DNA of 64,000 bases from JAGTVG01 sp942491935 (lineage in GTDB: Bacteria > Bacteroidota > Bacteroidia > Cytophagales > Cyclobacteriaceae). Where the stretch lies: assembly GCA_942491935.1 (NCBI GenBank), contig CALOCZ010000072.1, positions 131,528 through 195,527 on the forward strand. The letters are read 5' to 3'. Positions 19,391-27,866 of the stretch are shown here, one piece after another. Below the pieces are notes generated by a model. It ran no database searches and was not told the DNA's origin. It was given only the letters and a program-made list of their open reading frames with translations. The stretch's first letter is position 1. Each line of letters starts with the position of its first letter. The position numbers and the translations under genes were made by a program.

Positions 19391-21193
19391 TTACTGGGGT
19401 AGAGTGATTATAAACTCTGTTCCTTCACCTTCCCTGGATTCTACTCTCAAAGTCCCATTGTGACCTTTTGTAATAATGTCATAACTAATGCTTAAACCCA
19501 AACCGGTGCCTTCACCAGTGGGCTTTGTTGTATAGAAAGGCTGAAAGATCTTATCCATTGAATCTTGCGGAATTCCATCACCGTTGTCTTTTACACGTAT
19601 TTCTACACCTACCTGCCCGTCCGGGAGGCGGGAATTCCCTGAAGTGACTTTTGCCTTCTTCATAGTTAATGATACAACTGGTTTATAACCCTCAATGCCC
19701 TGTTTAGCTTTTTTGTCAACAGCATAAAAAGCATTATTGATCAAATTCAGTAAAACCCTGCCGATATCCTGAGGTATAACCTTAATTTTAGGCATATTTT
19801 TATCCATCTCCAAATGATAATCCGCATTAAATGATTTATCCTTTGCTCTTAAACCATGATAGGCCAAACGAAGGTATTCATCAGCCAAGGCATTTAGATC
19901 AGCCAATTCTTTTTGACTGGTACTGCTGCGCGAATGCTGGAGCATACCTTTTACAATGGCTTCTGCTCTTTTGCCATGATGGCTTATCTTTTGTTCATTT
20001 TCTTTAATATCATATAATAATTCATTTTGAAGCTTTTCATCTCTATCACCTTTTGCCTTCAACCTTTCACTTTCTAGTTCTTCCAACAATTCCTGATTTA
20101 CCTCTGAAAAATTATTTACGAAGTTCAATGGGTTTTGAATTTCATGAGCAATTCCTGCAGTAAGTTCACCAAGGGAAGCCATTTTTTCAGATTGGATGAG
20201 TTGGGCCTGGGTGGTTTTTAGTTGGTCAAAGGCTAGCTCTATATTTTGCTTGGCTTTTTGTTTCATCCGGTTATTTCGAAACAATAATATAGCCACCACC
20301 AATAAAGTAAACATACTACCTAACAGTGTGTTTAATCGTATACGGTTCCGGCTTTCAATGCGGGCTGCTTCAAGTGCCTGCTGCTTATCTTCATTCTGAG
20401 CAATCATATCCCGCATGATCTGAATATTTCCTGCTCCGTAAATTTTATTCCTGGTTTTTTCAGCTATTTTGAAGTAATACAGTGCTTTTACTGCATCTAT
20501 AGATTCATATTCTTCAGCAAGGATTTCACTGGCATTCAAAATTCCCTGGCTGTAGGACACTCTGGTTGCTTCGGATAAACCTTTCTCAGCATAGTAAATA
20601 GTAGAATCAGGTTGATTTAAACGTTTATAATACCTTGAAATATCATTAAAAGTATTGGATGAATTATAGGCCTGGTCATTCCTCAATGTCATCTGTAAAG
20701 TCGTTACCAGGTCTTTTAAAGCAAGCTCCTTCTTGTTTAGTTTTAAGAATACCTTCGCCCTGAGATTATACCAACTTGGAGTCACGGGGAAAACGGTTGG
20801 AAAAAATGAATGATTTAAAGTGCCGAATATCTGATAGGATTTATCCAAACAAATCATTGAGGAATCAAGCATATTCCGTTTTTCATAGACCTTTGCCATA
20901 TTATAATAACCAAAAGCTACACCTACTATATCATCGTTCCCCATTTCTATCATTTCTATGAAATATTGCATCGCTTTATCATAATCGCCAATCTGATAAT
21001 AAATATTACCTATATTGTCGATAGTCGGGCCGATTCCAGCTACTCGAATAGGCACACCTTTGGCCATTTCAATTGCCTGAAATCCAAGTTCCAGCGCCTT
21101 TGGCAAATCTCCTTTGATTATTAAAGTATTACCTATAAATCCAATTGCTCCTAATTGAACCTGAATAATATTTTCTCTATTAGCAAGCTGCAA
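19391..21193 (-). CDS. TPR sensor histidine kinase, C-terminal part of a frameshifted gene
   Basis: This frame gives about 600 residues. TPR repeats fill the first ~290 residues (for example YYQIGDYDKAMQYF). One transmembrane helix (SMFTLLVVAILLF) and a coiled coil follow, then a HisKA-like/HATPase kinase core. The phospho-acceptor His is in GIAHEIQNPLNF, the N box in NLINNAFYAV, and the G boxes in VKDNGDGIP and GTGLGLSISYD. The annotated TTG start is an artefact. The frame is open further upstream, and the signal peptide lies in another frame at 21246-21449. Reading through with one base removed near 21249-21259 restores one protein of about 685 residues with a Sec signal, periplasmic TPRs and a cytoplasmic kinase. 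Confidence 0.88.
   Translation of the reverse strand: MQLANRENIIQVQLGAIGFIGNTLIIKGDLPKALELGFQAIEMAKGVPIRVAGIGPTIDNIGNIYYQIGDYDKAMQYFIEMIEMGNDDIVGVAFGYYNMAKVYEKRNMLDSSMICLDKSYQIFGTLNHSFFPTVFPVTPSWYNLRAKVFLKLNKKELALKDLVTTLQMTLRNDQAYNSSNTFNDISRYYKRLNQPDSTIYYAEKGLSEATRVSYSQGILNASEILAEEYESIDAVKALYYFKIAEKTRNKIYGAGNIQIMRDMIAQNEDKQQALEAARIESRNRIRLNTLLGSMFTLLVVAILLFRNNRMKQKAKQNIELAFDQLKTTQAQLIQSEKMASLGELTAGIAHEIQNPLNFVNNFSEVNQELLEELESERLKAKGDRDEKLQNELLYDIKENEQKISHHGKRAEAIVKGMLQHSRSSTSQKELADLNALADEYLRLAYHGLRAKDKSFNADYHLEMDKNMPKIKVIPQDIGRVLLNLINNAFYAVDKKAKQGIEGYKPVVSLTMKKAKVTSGNSRLPDGQVGVEIRVKDNGDGIPQDSMDKIFQPFYTTKPTGEGTGLGLSISYDIITKGHNGTLRVESREGEGTEFIITLPQ
19731..19774. repeat. 44-bp exact direct repeat, copy 1 (kinase N-box region)
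   Basis: These 44 bases are identical to 24041-24084. Both copies encode the N-box region of the kinase core (around NLINNAFYAV) of two different histidine kinases. The surrounding coding sequence differs by scattered substitutions. Exact identity at synonymous positions suggests recent duplication or gene conversion between the kinase genes. Confidence 0.9.
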
Positions 21194-21245
21194 TGCTTTT
21201 TCTCCATAATAAATGGCTGAGTCCGGATCACAGTATAATAAGTTT

Positions 21246-21449
21246 TCAGCAAGTTTGAATCATAATTCCTGCTTTTACGGAGTCCACATGGCTTAGTTCC
21301 AATTCCATTATTAAACTATCATTAAGCCGCTTTAATTTATTCTCGCTCTGGGCATATGATGATACATTTACAACAATAAACAAGATGTGTAAGACATATT
21401 TCAAAATGTCTGGATTAAAACGAAATTGATATTTTGAATTCTGTTCCAT
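21246..21449 (-). pseudogene. N-terminal fragment of the TPR histidine kinase
   Basis: This 67-codon frame encodes a hydrophobic signal segment ending near VNVSSYAQS, then a mature start whose sequence runs into the TPR kinase. The stop at 21246 is caused by a frame change. Dropping one base within 21249-21259 lets the reading continue as AGIMIKLAENLLYYCDPDS and on into the repeats of 19391-21193. The fragment is therefore the lost 5' end of that gene rather than an independent protein. Confidence 0.75.
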
Positions 21450-21648
21450 TATTTATTTCACTTTCCAAATCCAGTTTGTATAATGTTCTATGATAATATC
21501 ATCACTCAACGACAACAATTCTAGTCCAGTACTTTGTCTTGTAGGTTTTATAGTTAAAATAGATAATAAGAGGAATAGTAGAATTAGTTTTATTAAATTC
21601 TTCATGCAGTTCAATATTCAGGTTCTATTTTTTTCATTTTAAGCATTA

Positions 21649-23181
21649 CTAAAGAAATCCCATTTTTCGTAAAATTTGTTGGTGACCCGCACTGTTGAAA
21701 TAATCCGAATGATAGAATAGTTGAAGGTTGAGTTGATAGGCAAGCGGGAACCTTCCCTCTATTACTTTTTCTTCCCATTCAATAGACTTCTCATAGTCGC
21801 CTTGCATATAATACATATAAGACATGTTCCATGGATCTTCTAAAGTATTTTCACTGGCATATGTCATGAAACGATCCGTTAAAGCCTTTGCCTTATCATC
21901 TTCCCCACAATTTCTATAGATGAAAATCAGAGCAACTTGTATCAATTCGGATCCCCAGTCATCCTTTAATAATTGTTCTGCTTTTCTAGCATGGAAAAGG
22001 GCCTGATCATATTCTTCCATAAATATGTGCGAATAAGCTTTTTTAATGTGTCCCCAGGCCCAATTGGGATAAAGTTCAAGTAATCTCCCAAAGGCCTCTG
22101 CGCTTCGTTCAAAATTGTTAGCTAACATATTAGTCCAACCCAGATTATGTAAACTGGAAATAGAAATGGGGTCCAATTCAATGGCTTTATCTGCTAATGG
22201 TAAGGCTTCAGCATAGTTGCCAATATCAGCCAATGTCGCAGAATATCGTATAAAAATTGTGGCATTTCCTGGATCGAGTTCAAGTGCTTTTTTATAGGAA
22301 TCGACTGCACCTTTCCAATCCCAATCATAATAAAATTTTAAAGCTCCTTCCGTACTATATATATCTGCAAGATCAGGATTTAGTGCTTTAGCCGCCTCCA
22401 GGGATATCCGAGCTTCGTTGATTATTTCATTTTTAGAAGCTGTAGCAAAAAGGCTCTGGACCACTTTCTCATTGGCAATAGCGGCATAAGCCTGGGCATA
22501 ACCCGGGTCAATTCTAATTGCTTCTCTAAAATGTGACAAAGCTTTCTCCGATTCTTCCGGAGTTGATCCATAACTTAAATGCCTACCTTTCAAATATTCA
22601 GTATATGCAGCCGGATCAACCTGGTGTTGCTTATGTGAGCTTATAAGAATCTTACCCTGAGGAATTTGGAGTGGTTTCATCAAGTCCAGGACAAGAGAGT
22701 CTTCTAATTGAGATATATTTTGATTTATCAAGTCAAACTTTTTGCCCCATATTTGACTTTGATTTATTGCATCAATCAATTCGCAATTTAATACATATTC
22801 ATTTCCTCTTTTAAGGATCTGACCTGATAAAACTATATCAGCTTTTAATAATCTTCTAATGCTTGGAATACTACTTAGGGAATCAGGCAAACTAAATGTG
22901 GCTGACCGGGCGAACACTTTAATTTCCGAAAATGCAGACAAGCGATTGATCAGGTCCTCAGGGATGCCATCAGAGAGAAAATACAGGGAAGTATCTTTTT
23001 GAGGATTTTCAAAAGGAAGAACTGCCAATAATTTCTGCTCTTTTAATTGCTGCTGATCGTTAGGCGAATAGTTTTTGATTATTGATTTCTGGCCGAAATA
23101 TGAAGCAATAATTAGCAAAATAAGCCCAGCTCCGACTATTAAAGATTTAAATCGTTTGTTCGTCTTATTATTCGGTGGCAT
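21649..23181 (-). CDS. TolB-like/TPR protein, C-terminal part of a frameshifted cyclase gene
   Basis: This 510-residue frame has a transmembrane helix (SLIVGAGLILLIIASYF), then a TolB-like domain of about 150 residues beginning LAVLPFENPQ, then about six TPR repeats (for example AIRIDPGYAQAYAAIAN and ALELDPGNATIF). In Bacteroidota this arrangement is normally the C-terminal two thirds of a single adenylate cyclase-TolB-TPR protein. The frame is open upstream of its ATG, and GLEVPSRLKTK there matches the usual linker after the cyclase domain. One missing G near 23213-23216 separates it from the cyclase frame. The restored protein would have about 685 residues. Confidence 0.86.
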   Translation of the reverse strand: MPPNNKTNKRFKSLIVGAGLILLIIASYFGQKSIIKNYSPNDQQQLKEQKLLAVLPFENPQKDTSLYFLSDGIPEDLINRLSAFSEIKVFARSATFSLPDSLSSIPSIRRLLKADIVLSGQILKRGNEYVLNCELIDAINQSQIWGKKFDLINQNISQLEDSLVLDLMKPLQIPQGKILISSHKQHQVDPAAYTEYLKGRHLSYGSTPEESEKALSHFREAIRIDPGYAQAYAAIANEKVVQSLFATASKNEIINEARISLEAAKALNPDLADIYSTEGALKFYYDWDWKGAVDSYKKALELDPGNATIFIRYSATLADIGNYAEALPLADKAIELDPISISSLHNLGWTNMLANNFERSAEAFGRLLELYPNWAWGHIKKAYSHIFMEEYDQALFHARKAEQLLKDDWGSELIQVALIFIYRNCGEDDKAKALTDRFMTYASENTLEDPWNMSYMYYMQGDYEKSIEWEEKVIEGRFPLAYQLNLQLFYHSDYFNSAGHQQILRKMGFL

Positions 23182-23708
23182 TTTTGTTTTAAGACGTGAT
23201 GGGACTTCAAGTCCTCACTACTTAGCGCGTAGACCTCGATAGGTTCAGATACATTTTTAAATGTAAATGATCCCAGCAATTGTAAATTGAAATCAGAATT
23301 ATTTTTCACCTGATCTCTGATAGGTTTTGATACCAATATTGAATTACCAACTGCCATGGCTTCTATACGTGAAGCCAGGTTAACCCCATCTCCAAAGACA
23401 TCTTGGTTCTCGAAAACGACTTCCCCCAAATGGATGCCTATCCTCAATTGAAATTCATTGGATCTTCTTGTCTTTTCCTGAATTTTTAAAGCTGTTATTA
23501 TAGCATCTGATGCATTTGGAAAAGTGGCTATTGTACCATCACCCATTTCCTTTATCCACTGCCCATTGTGTTCCTCAATGATCGGTTTCTGGATACTTCT
23601 GTTTTTACTCAAAATATCAAATGCTTTCTGTTCATCATTACCCATTAGAGCAGTATACCCTACAATATCAGTAAACATGATGGCAGCTAGCTGTCGGGAT
23701 TGCGACAT
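23139..23708 (-). CDS. Class III nucleotide cyclase domain, N-terminal part of a frameshifted gene
   Basis: The 189-residue frame carries a complete class III cyclase domain. The metal-binding aspartates are in FTDIVGY and EMGDGTIATF, the purine-recognition Lys is in WIKEMGDG, and the transition-state Asn and Arg are in GDGVNLASRIEA. The last ~25 residues (from LKSHH) look nothing like a cyclase C-terminus and result from a frame change near 23213-23216. Restoring one G yields ALSSEGLEVPSR and fuses the domain to the TM-TolB-TPR protein at 21649-23181. It should make cAMP (or cGMP) at the inner face of the membrane. Confidence 0.88.
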   Translation of the reverse strand: MSQSRQLAAIMFTDIVGYTALMGNDEQKAFDILSKNRSIQKPIIEEHNGQWIKEMGDGTIATFPNASDAIITALKIQEKTRRSNEFQLRIGIHLGEVVFENQDVFGDGVNLASRIEAMAVGNSILVSKPIRDQVKNNSDFNLQLLGSFTFKNVSEPIEVYALSSEDLKSHHVLKQKCHRIIRRTNDLNL

Positions 23709-23736
23709 GATGCTTATAAATGGTTTTTGTTAAAGA

Positions 23737-26091
23737 TTAATTCTTTATTAATGAGATTATAAAATTCGTTCCTTCTCCTTCTTTACTTTGGACATTTATT
23801 TTGCCTCCATGCGCTTTTATAATATCGTAACTCAAAGACAAACCTAAGCCAGTCCCATGTCCTGTAGGTTTGGTAGTGAAAAAGGGTTGAAAGATCTTTT
23901 TAGTCAAATTATCGGGAATGCCATTCCCATTGTCCTTTACTTCTATTTCAATTCCATCGTCCTGGTTTTTAAGGCTTATCGAAACAATTGGCTTATACCC
24001 TTCTATATTATCTTTTGCTTTTTTATCAACTGCATAAAAGGCATTATTGATCAAATTCAGTAAAACCCTGCCGATATCCTGAGGAATAACCTTAAGTTTA
24101 GGTATATTTTCGTCTATCTCCAAATTAAAATCAGCATTAAACGATTTATCCTTAGCCCTCAAACCATGATACGCCAAGCGAAGGTATTCATCAGCCAAGG
24201 TATTAATATCTGTCAATTCTTTCGTACCGGTACTAGTACGTGAATGCTGAAGCATTCCTTTTACAATGGTTTCTGCCCTTTTGCCATGATGACTGATCTT
24301 CTGTTCATTTTCAATTATATCCCTGGCAATCCCTTTAGCTTCTTCAAGATTGCCCTTTTCAATTTCATCATTGAGTTCTTCAGCTAATTCTGTATTCACT
24401 TCAGAAAAATTATTTACAAAATTCAATGGATTCTGGATCTCATGTGCTATTCCAGCAGTAAGTTCACCCAATGATGCCATCTTCTCAGCTTGGATGAGTT
24501 GGTTTTGCGCTGCTCTTAAATCGGTTAGCGTATTTTCTGCACGGCCTTTGGCTTCTTTTAGTTTTTTGAAATCCTCATACCGGGCATAAGCTACCGAGAA
24601 AGAATCTGCCAATGTCTGAACCAATCCAATCTGTTCCTTATCTAGTTTTTCAGAACTACCGACATAGAGCATTCCCTGCTCAAATGGAACCATTTGCAAC
24701 GCAAGGTATTCCGGTGCATCTCTCCCCGACTGAAAATTATCTTCATCATCAATAAGTCCATGCTCAATCAAGGATTTCATAAATTGAATAAACTGTTTTT
24801 GATTCCATTCATCACGATATACCAATTGCTTTTCCCAATGGCTCACTGTCGCCTTAAAAAGTGGAATGCTATCATATTCCGTATTCCAGGCTGCCAAATT
24901 TTCGCCTGAAGGGTTTGAGAGATAGACATTTAGTTTTTTCGTTTTATCATCGACAATAAATACACCACATCTAAAAAAGGGGACATTTAAAGTAGTAAGT
25001 TCTTGCCATACCAATGGAGTAATCCGGCTGAGGTCTTCAGTTGTGCGCATGGATGCAATCTCTGCACGAATCCGATCAAGTGAAGATTGTTTTACTGCTT
25101 CCTTAGCCTGGGCTTCCGCTTTTTGAAGGTCCAGGAAGCGGGTATATGTCTGCTCAAATACCTTAGCAAATCGCTTAAAGATAGAATGAGCTTCCTGACA
25201 GGGCTCGTATGTAATAAATAACAGATATCCATACGAAAAATAGGCCACATGAAAGACCTGAAAGGAAGGTACATCAAATCCGGCCTTTAAAATATCCTCC
25301 AGCATTTCTCCCACCATGGGGAGTTTTCGCATATATTCATAATGAGACTTCAAGGCTTCCCCTCCCATTTCTTCCACGTAAAGTGACTCTCCTTTTTCTC
25401 CAGCTTCAGAAAACCGTATAGAAACAGGGTCTTCGGTGTGTGGATAAGTGAAGGGTTTCTGAATTACATCTTCACTGCTCATCCATAAGGTAGTGGCTTT
25501 TTTGTCTTTCTGCCAGGTACCGTAGCCTGCACTCCACAAATTCACCCCCAAATCCTTTATCTGGTGGAATAATAGATTGGCTGCTTCTATTAACTCCCCG
25601 CTATGCTGCATTCCCATGGTTCTGCTACGTACCCGCTCAAGAGCTGCTTCTATTTGAGCTTCCTTTGTCTGTGCTTCTGCCTTTTGAAGGTCTTGGAAGC
25701 GGGTATATGTGAGGTCGAATGCCTTTGAAAATCGATATAGTATGTCCAAATTTTCTTCTGATAATTCCTCCAGGCCATCTGCCTGCAGTCCCCCGAAGTT
25801 GTGAAATGAAAAAGAGTTTATGATTTTTTCAGGAGCTCTTATGCCATCCTTGACTGATTCTGGAAGCTGAGCTGCTAACGTATTCTTGAACAGATAATCA
25901 TCCAGTTGCTTTTTCTCATCTCCTTTTAATACATATACCCACTTTGCTTTTCTTTTCCTCCATGTATTGAAAATTCTTTTATGATATGGATGCGTTACAG
26001 CCATTCGCAATGATTCAGGTGTTTTTTCAACTTCGGAATTTGCCATCCAAACCTCCAATTCATCGGGATTTTCATCAAATATCCAAAGCAT
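23737..26091 (-). CDS. Giant multi-GAF-like histidine kinase, C-terminal part
   Basis: This 784-residue frame is the C-terminal part of one giant kinase whose N-terminal half is at 25995-27860. It completes the third sensor module of the protein and contains two further ones, introduced by LERVRSRTMGMQHSGEL and LDRIRAEIASMRTTEDL. A coiled coil and a kinase core follow. The core has His in GIAHEIQNPLNF, NLINNAFYAVDKK, VKDNGNGIPDN and GTGLGLSLSYD. The reported ATG is internal to the third module, so the true start is far upstream. A single missing base near 26091-26096 breaks the frame. The restored protein would have about 1,370 residues and no membrane segment. Confidence 0.87.
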   Translation of the reverse strand: MLWIFDENPDELEVWMANSEVEKTPESLRMAVTHPYHKRIFNTWRKRKAKWVYVLKGDEKKQLDDYLFKNTLAAQLPESVKDGIRAPEKIINSFSFHNFGGLQADGLEELSEENLDILYRFSKAFDLTYTRFQDLQKAEAQTKEAQIEAALERVRSRTMGMQHSGELIEAANLLFHQIKDLGVNLWSAGYGTWQKDKKATTLWMSSEDVIQKPFTYPHTEDPVSIRFSEAGEKGESLYVEEMGGEALKSHYEYMRKLPMVGEMLEDILKAGFDVPSFQVFHVAYFSYGYLLFITYEPCQEAHSIFKRFAKVFEQTYTRFLDLQKAEAQAKEAVKQSSLDRIRAEIASMRTTEDLSRITPLVWQELTTLNVPFFRCGVFIVDDKTKKLNVYLSNPSGENLAAWNTEYDSIPLFKATVSHWEKQLVYRDEWNQKQFIQFMKSLIEHGLIDDEDNFQSGRDAPEYLALQMVPFEQGMLYVGSSEKLDKEQIGLVQTLADSFSVAYARYEDFKKLKEAKGRAENTLTDLRAAQNQLIQAEKMASLGELTAGIAHEIQNPLNFVNNFSEVNTELAEELNDEIEKGNLEEAKGIARDIIENEQKISHHGKRAETIVKGMLQHSRTSTGTKELTDINTLADEYLRLAYHGLRAKDKSFNADFNLEIDENIPKLKVIPQDIGRVLLNLINNAFYAVDKKAKDNIEGYKPIVSISLKNQDDGIEIEVKDNGNGIPDNLTKKIFQPFFTTKPTGHGTGLGLSLSYDIIKAHGGKINVQSKEGEGTNFIISLIKN
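24041..24084. repeat. 44-bp exact direct repeat, copy 2 (kinase N-box region)
   Basis: This is identical base for base to 19731-19774. It lies at the same position in the kinase core of a different gene, so the two genes share a recent common ancestor or have exchanged sequence here. Confidence 0.9.
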
Positions 26092-27860
26092 GTGGTACGA
26101 GTTAGCCTAATATCAAGTTTGGTTAATTCTGAAAATACAGTTGAAATTACTTCAGATAACTCAGAAGACTCATGCATTGCCATGGCTCTCACACGTACAC
26201 GCTCTAATGATACTTCAATTAGTGCTTCCCTTGCCTGGGCTTCTGCATTTTTAAGATCGAGGTATCTCCGGTAAGTTTGTCCGAAAACACCTGCAAATCT
26301 GTTTAATACACTAGCTGCCTCTTCTGAAATCGGGTTTGGAGCAAAAGCAAAAAGGATGCCTTCAGAAAAAAAGAAACTCCTGTGGTACTCATTTTCCGGT
26401 AAAGTGTTGAGGTCAATTTGAAACGGGTATTCAGGCTCGTTGTTGAGGGCTTTGTAATACCTCACCACATCTACACCGATGTAATCGTAGCGATAATCTG
26501 CGTTTCCACGTTTCCATGCTTTTTTTAGTCCTATCAGCATGGGATGTATCGTCATGTCCAACATTCCCATCTTTAAATCCACCAAACCATCAGGAGAGGA
26601 AGTTGCCGACCACGTTTCCATTCCTTCATTTCCTTCAAGGATTCCAATGCCACACCGAATGGATTTGTCAAGGCCCAACTTCAATACTTCATTGAATAAG
26701 GTCGCAACCGTATCACCTACATCCTGGCTGTTGTGCATGGCCATTGTTTTAGACCGGACTCTTTCCAGGGCTGTTTCGATCTGCGCTTCCCTAACCTGGG
26801 CCTCTGCGTTCTTTAGGTCAAGATATCTTTTATAGGTGAGAGAAAATACTTTTGTAAAGCGATGCAGCAGCTGCTTTTGTTCCTCAGACAAGTCCTCTTC
26901 TGAGTACACAAATATGTTACCATGTTCAAAATAAAAACAATGAACCATTTGGCGATCAGGGTACTTGGCGATTTTAGGAAATCGGTAGCTAGAAACTTTG
27001 CCTAATTTCTCATAATAATCCCTGACTTCTTTGCCTTGCAAAGTGTATGTAAAGTAGCTTTCATTATTCTTCCAGGCTTTAAATATGCTTTGAACCATCG
27101 GATGAAAGTTGGTAGCGACATAGCCCGTAATTACCTCTTTAACCTTTTTGTCTTTTGGCGACATGGGTGTGGACCAGATTTCCAGTCGCGAAGATTTATC
27201 ATGAAGAATGCCAATTCCGCATCTTTCCAGGTTTACACCCAGTCCAGTCAGTTCGTTAAATACAGTGGCGGTAGCGTCTGAAATATCTTTTGTGCTGTGC
27301 ATCGCCATTGCCTTGGCACGCACCCTTTCCATTGCCGCTTCTATTTCCAGTTCCCTGTTTTTATGCTCAAGTTCTACGGTTCGGCGTTTTATGGCATTGC
27401 GGAGTTCAAGATTTTCCTTTGAAACTTTTTCAATGGCAATATTCTCTCCTTCCTGAGCTTTTAAATCCGGAACGGAAGAATGTTGATGGATGAATTTCCA
27501 TTGAGTGTTTATCTTCTGCATCAGGGTGGAGGCCCTGAATTTAGAGTAAAATGTCCAGTTTTCTTCATCCAGGATGTAAATATCAAAGAGATCGGTAACA
27601 AGAATATAATCCTTCAATGGATCGATCTTTATGGTTCGGTTTCGCATCTCAGTTTTCCCGGCAACCTGGTCAATTGTATCATTTAAAAACTTCAACGCAT
27701 CCTGTTTATTAAAAAACACCTCACTTTCTGCACTGCCTATCTGGTTGTAGTTATTTACGAGCATTGATTTAATGCGACCTATATCACCTTCAATATAACT
27801 ATCGAAGTAAACTTCATAAGCTTTCCTTGCTTCCGATTCCTGTTGTTTGCTTATCTTCAT
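25995..27860 (-). CDS. Giant multi-GAF-like histidine kinase, N-terminal part
   Basis: This 621-residue frame starts with a SnoaL/NTF2-like domain (about residues 5-130; AYEVYFDSYIEGDI, WKFIHQHSS). It then has a coiled coil and the first sensor modules, each preceded by the signature LERVRxxxMAMH (MERVRAKAMAMHSTKDI, LERVRSKTMAMHNSQDV, LERVRVRAMAMHESSEL). The final ~35 residues after RLTRTT are the frameshifted translation of the third module, which continues correctly in 23737-26091. An NTF2-like fold at the head of a kinase suggests binding of a small hydrophobic or aromatic ligand, but that is inference. The protein is predicted to be soluble. Confidence 0.85.
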   Translation of the reverse strand: MKISKQQESEARKAYEVYFDSYIEGDIGRIKSMLVNNYNQIGSAESEVFFNKQDALKFLNDTIDQVAGKTEMRNRTIKIDPLKDYILVTDLFDIYILDEENWTFYSKFRASTLMQKINTQWKFIHQHSSVPDLKAQEGENIAIEKVSKENLELRNAIKRRTVELEHKNRELEIEAAMERVRAKAMAMHSTKDISDATATVFNELTGLGVNLERCGIGILHDKSSRLEIWSTPMSPKDKKVKEVITGYVATNFHPMVQSIFKAWKNNESYFTYTLQGKEVRDYYEKLGKVSSYRFPKIAKYPDRQMVHCFYFEHGNIFVYSEEDLSEEQKQLLHRFTKVFSLTYKRYLDLKNAEAQVREAQIETALERVRSKTMAMHNSQDVGDTVATLFNEVLKLGLDKSIRCGIGILEGNEGMETWSATSSPDGLVDLKMGMLDMTIHPMLIGLKKAWKRGNADYRYDYIGVDVVRYYKALNNEPEYPFQIDLNTLPENEYHRSFFFSEGILFAFAPNPISEEAASVLNRFAGVFGQTYRRYLDLKNAEAQAREALIEVSLERVRVRAMAMHESSELSEVISTVFSELTKLDIRLTRTTCFGYLMKIPMNWRFGWQIPKLKKHLNHCEWL

Positions 27861-27866
27861 AAATAA

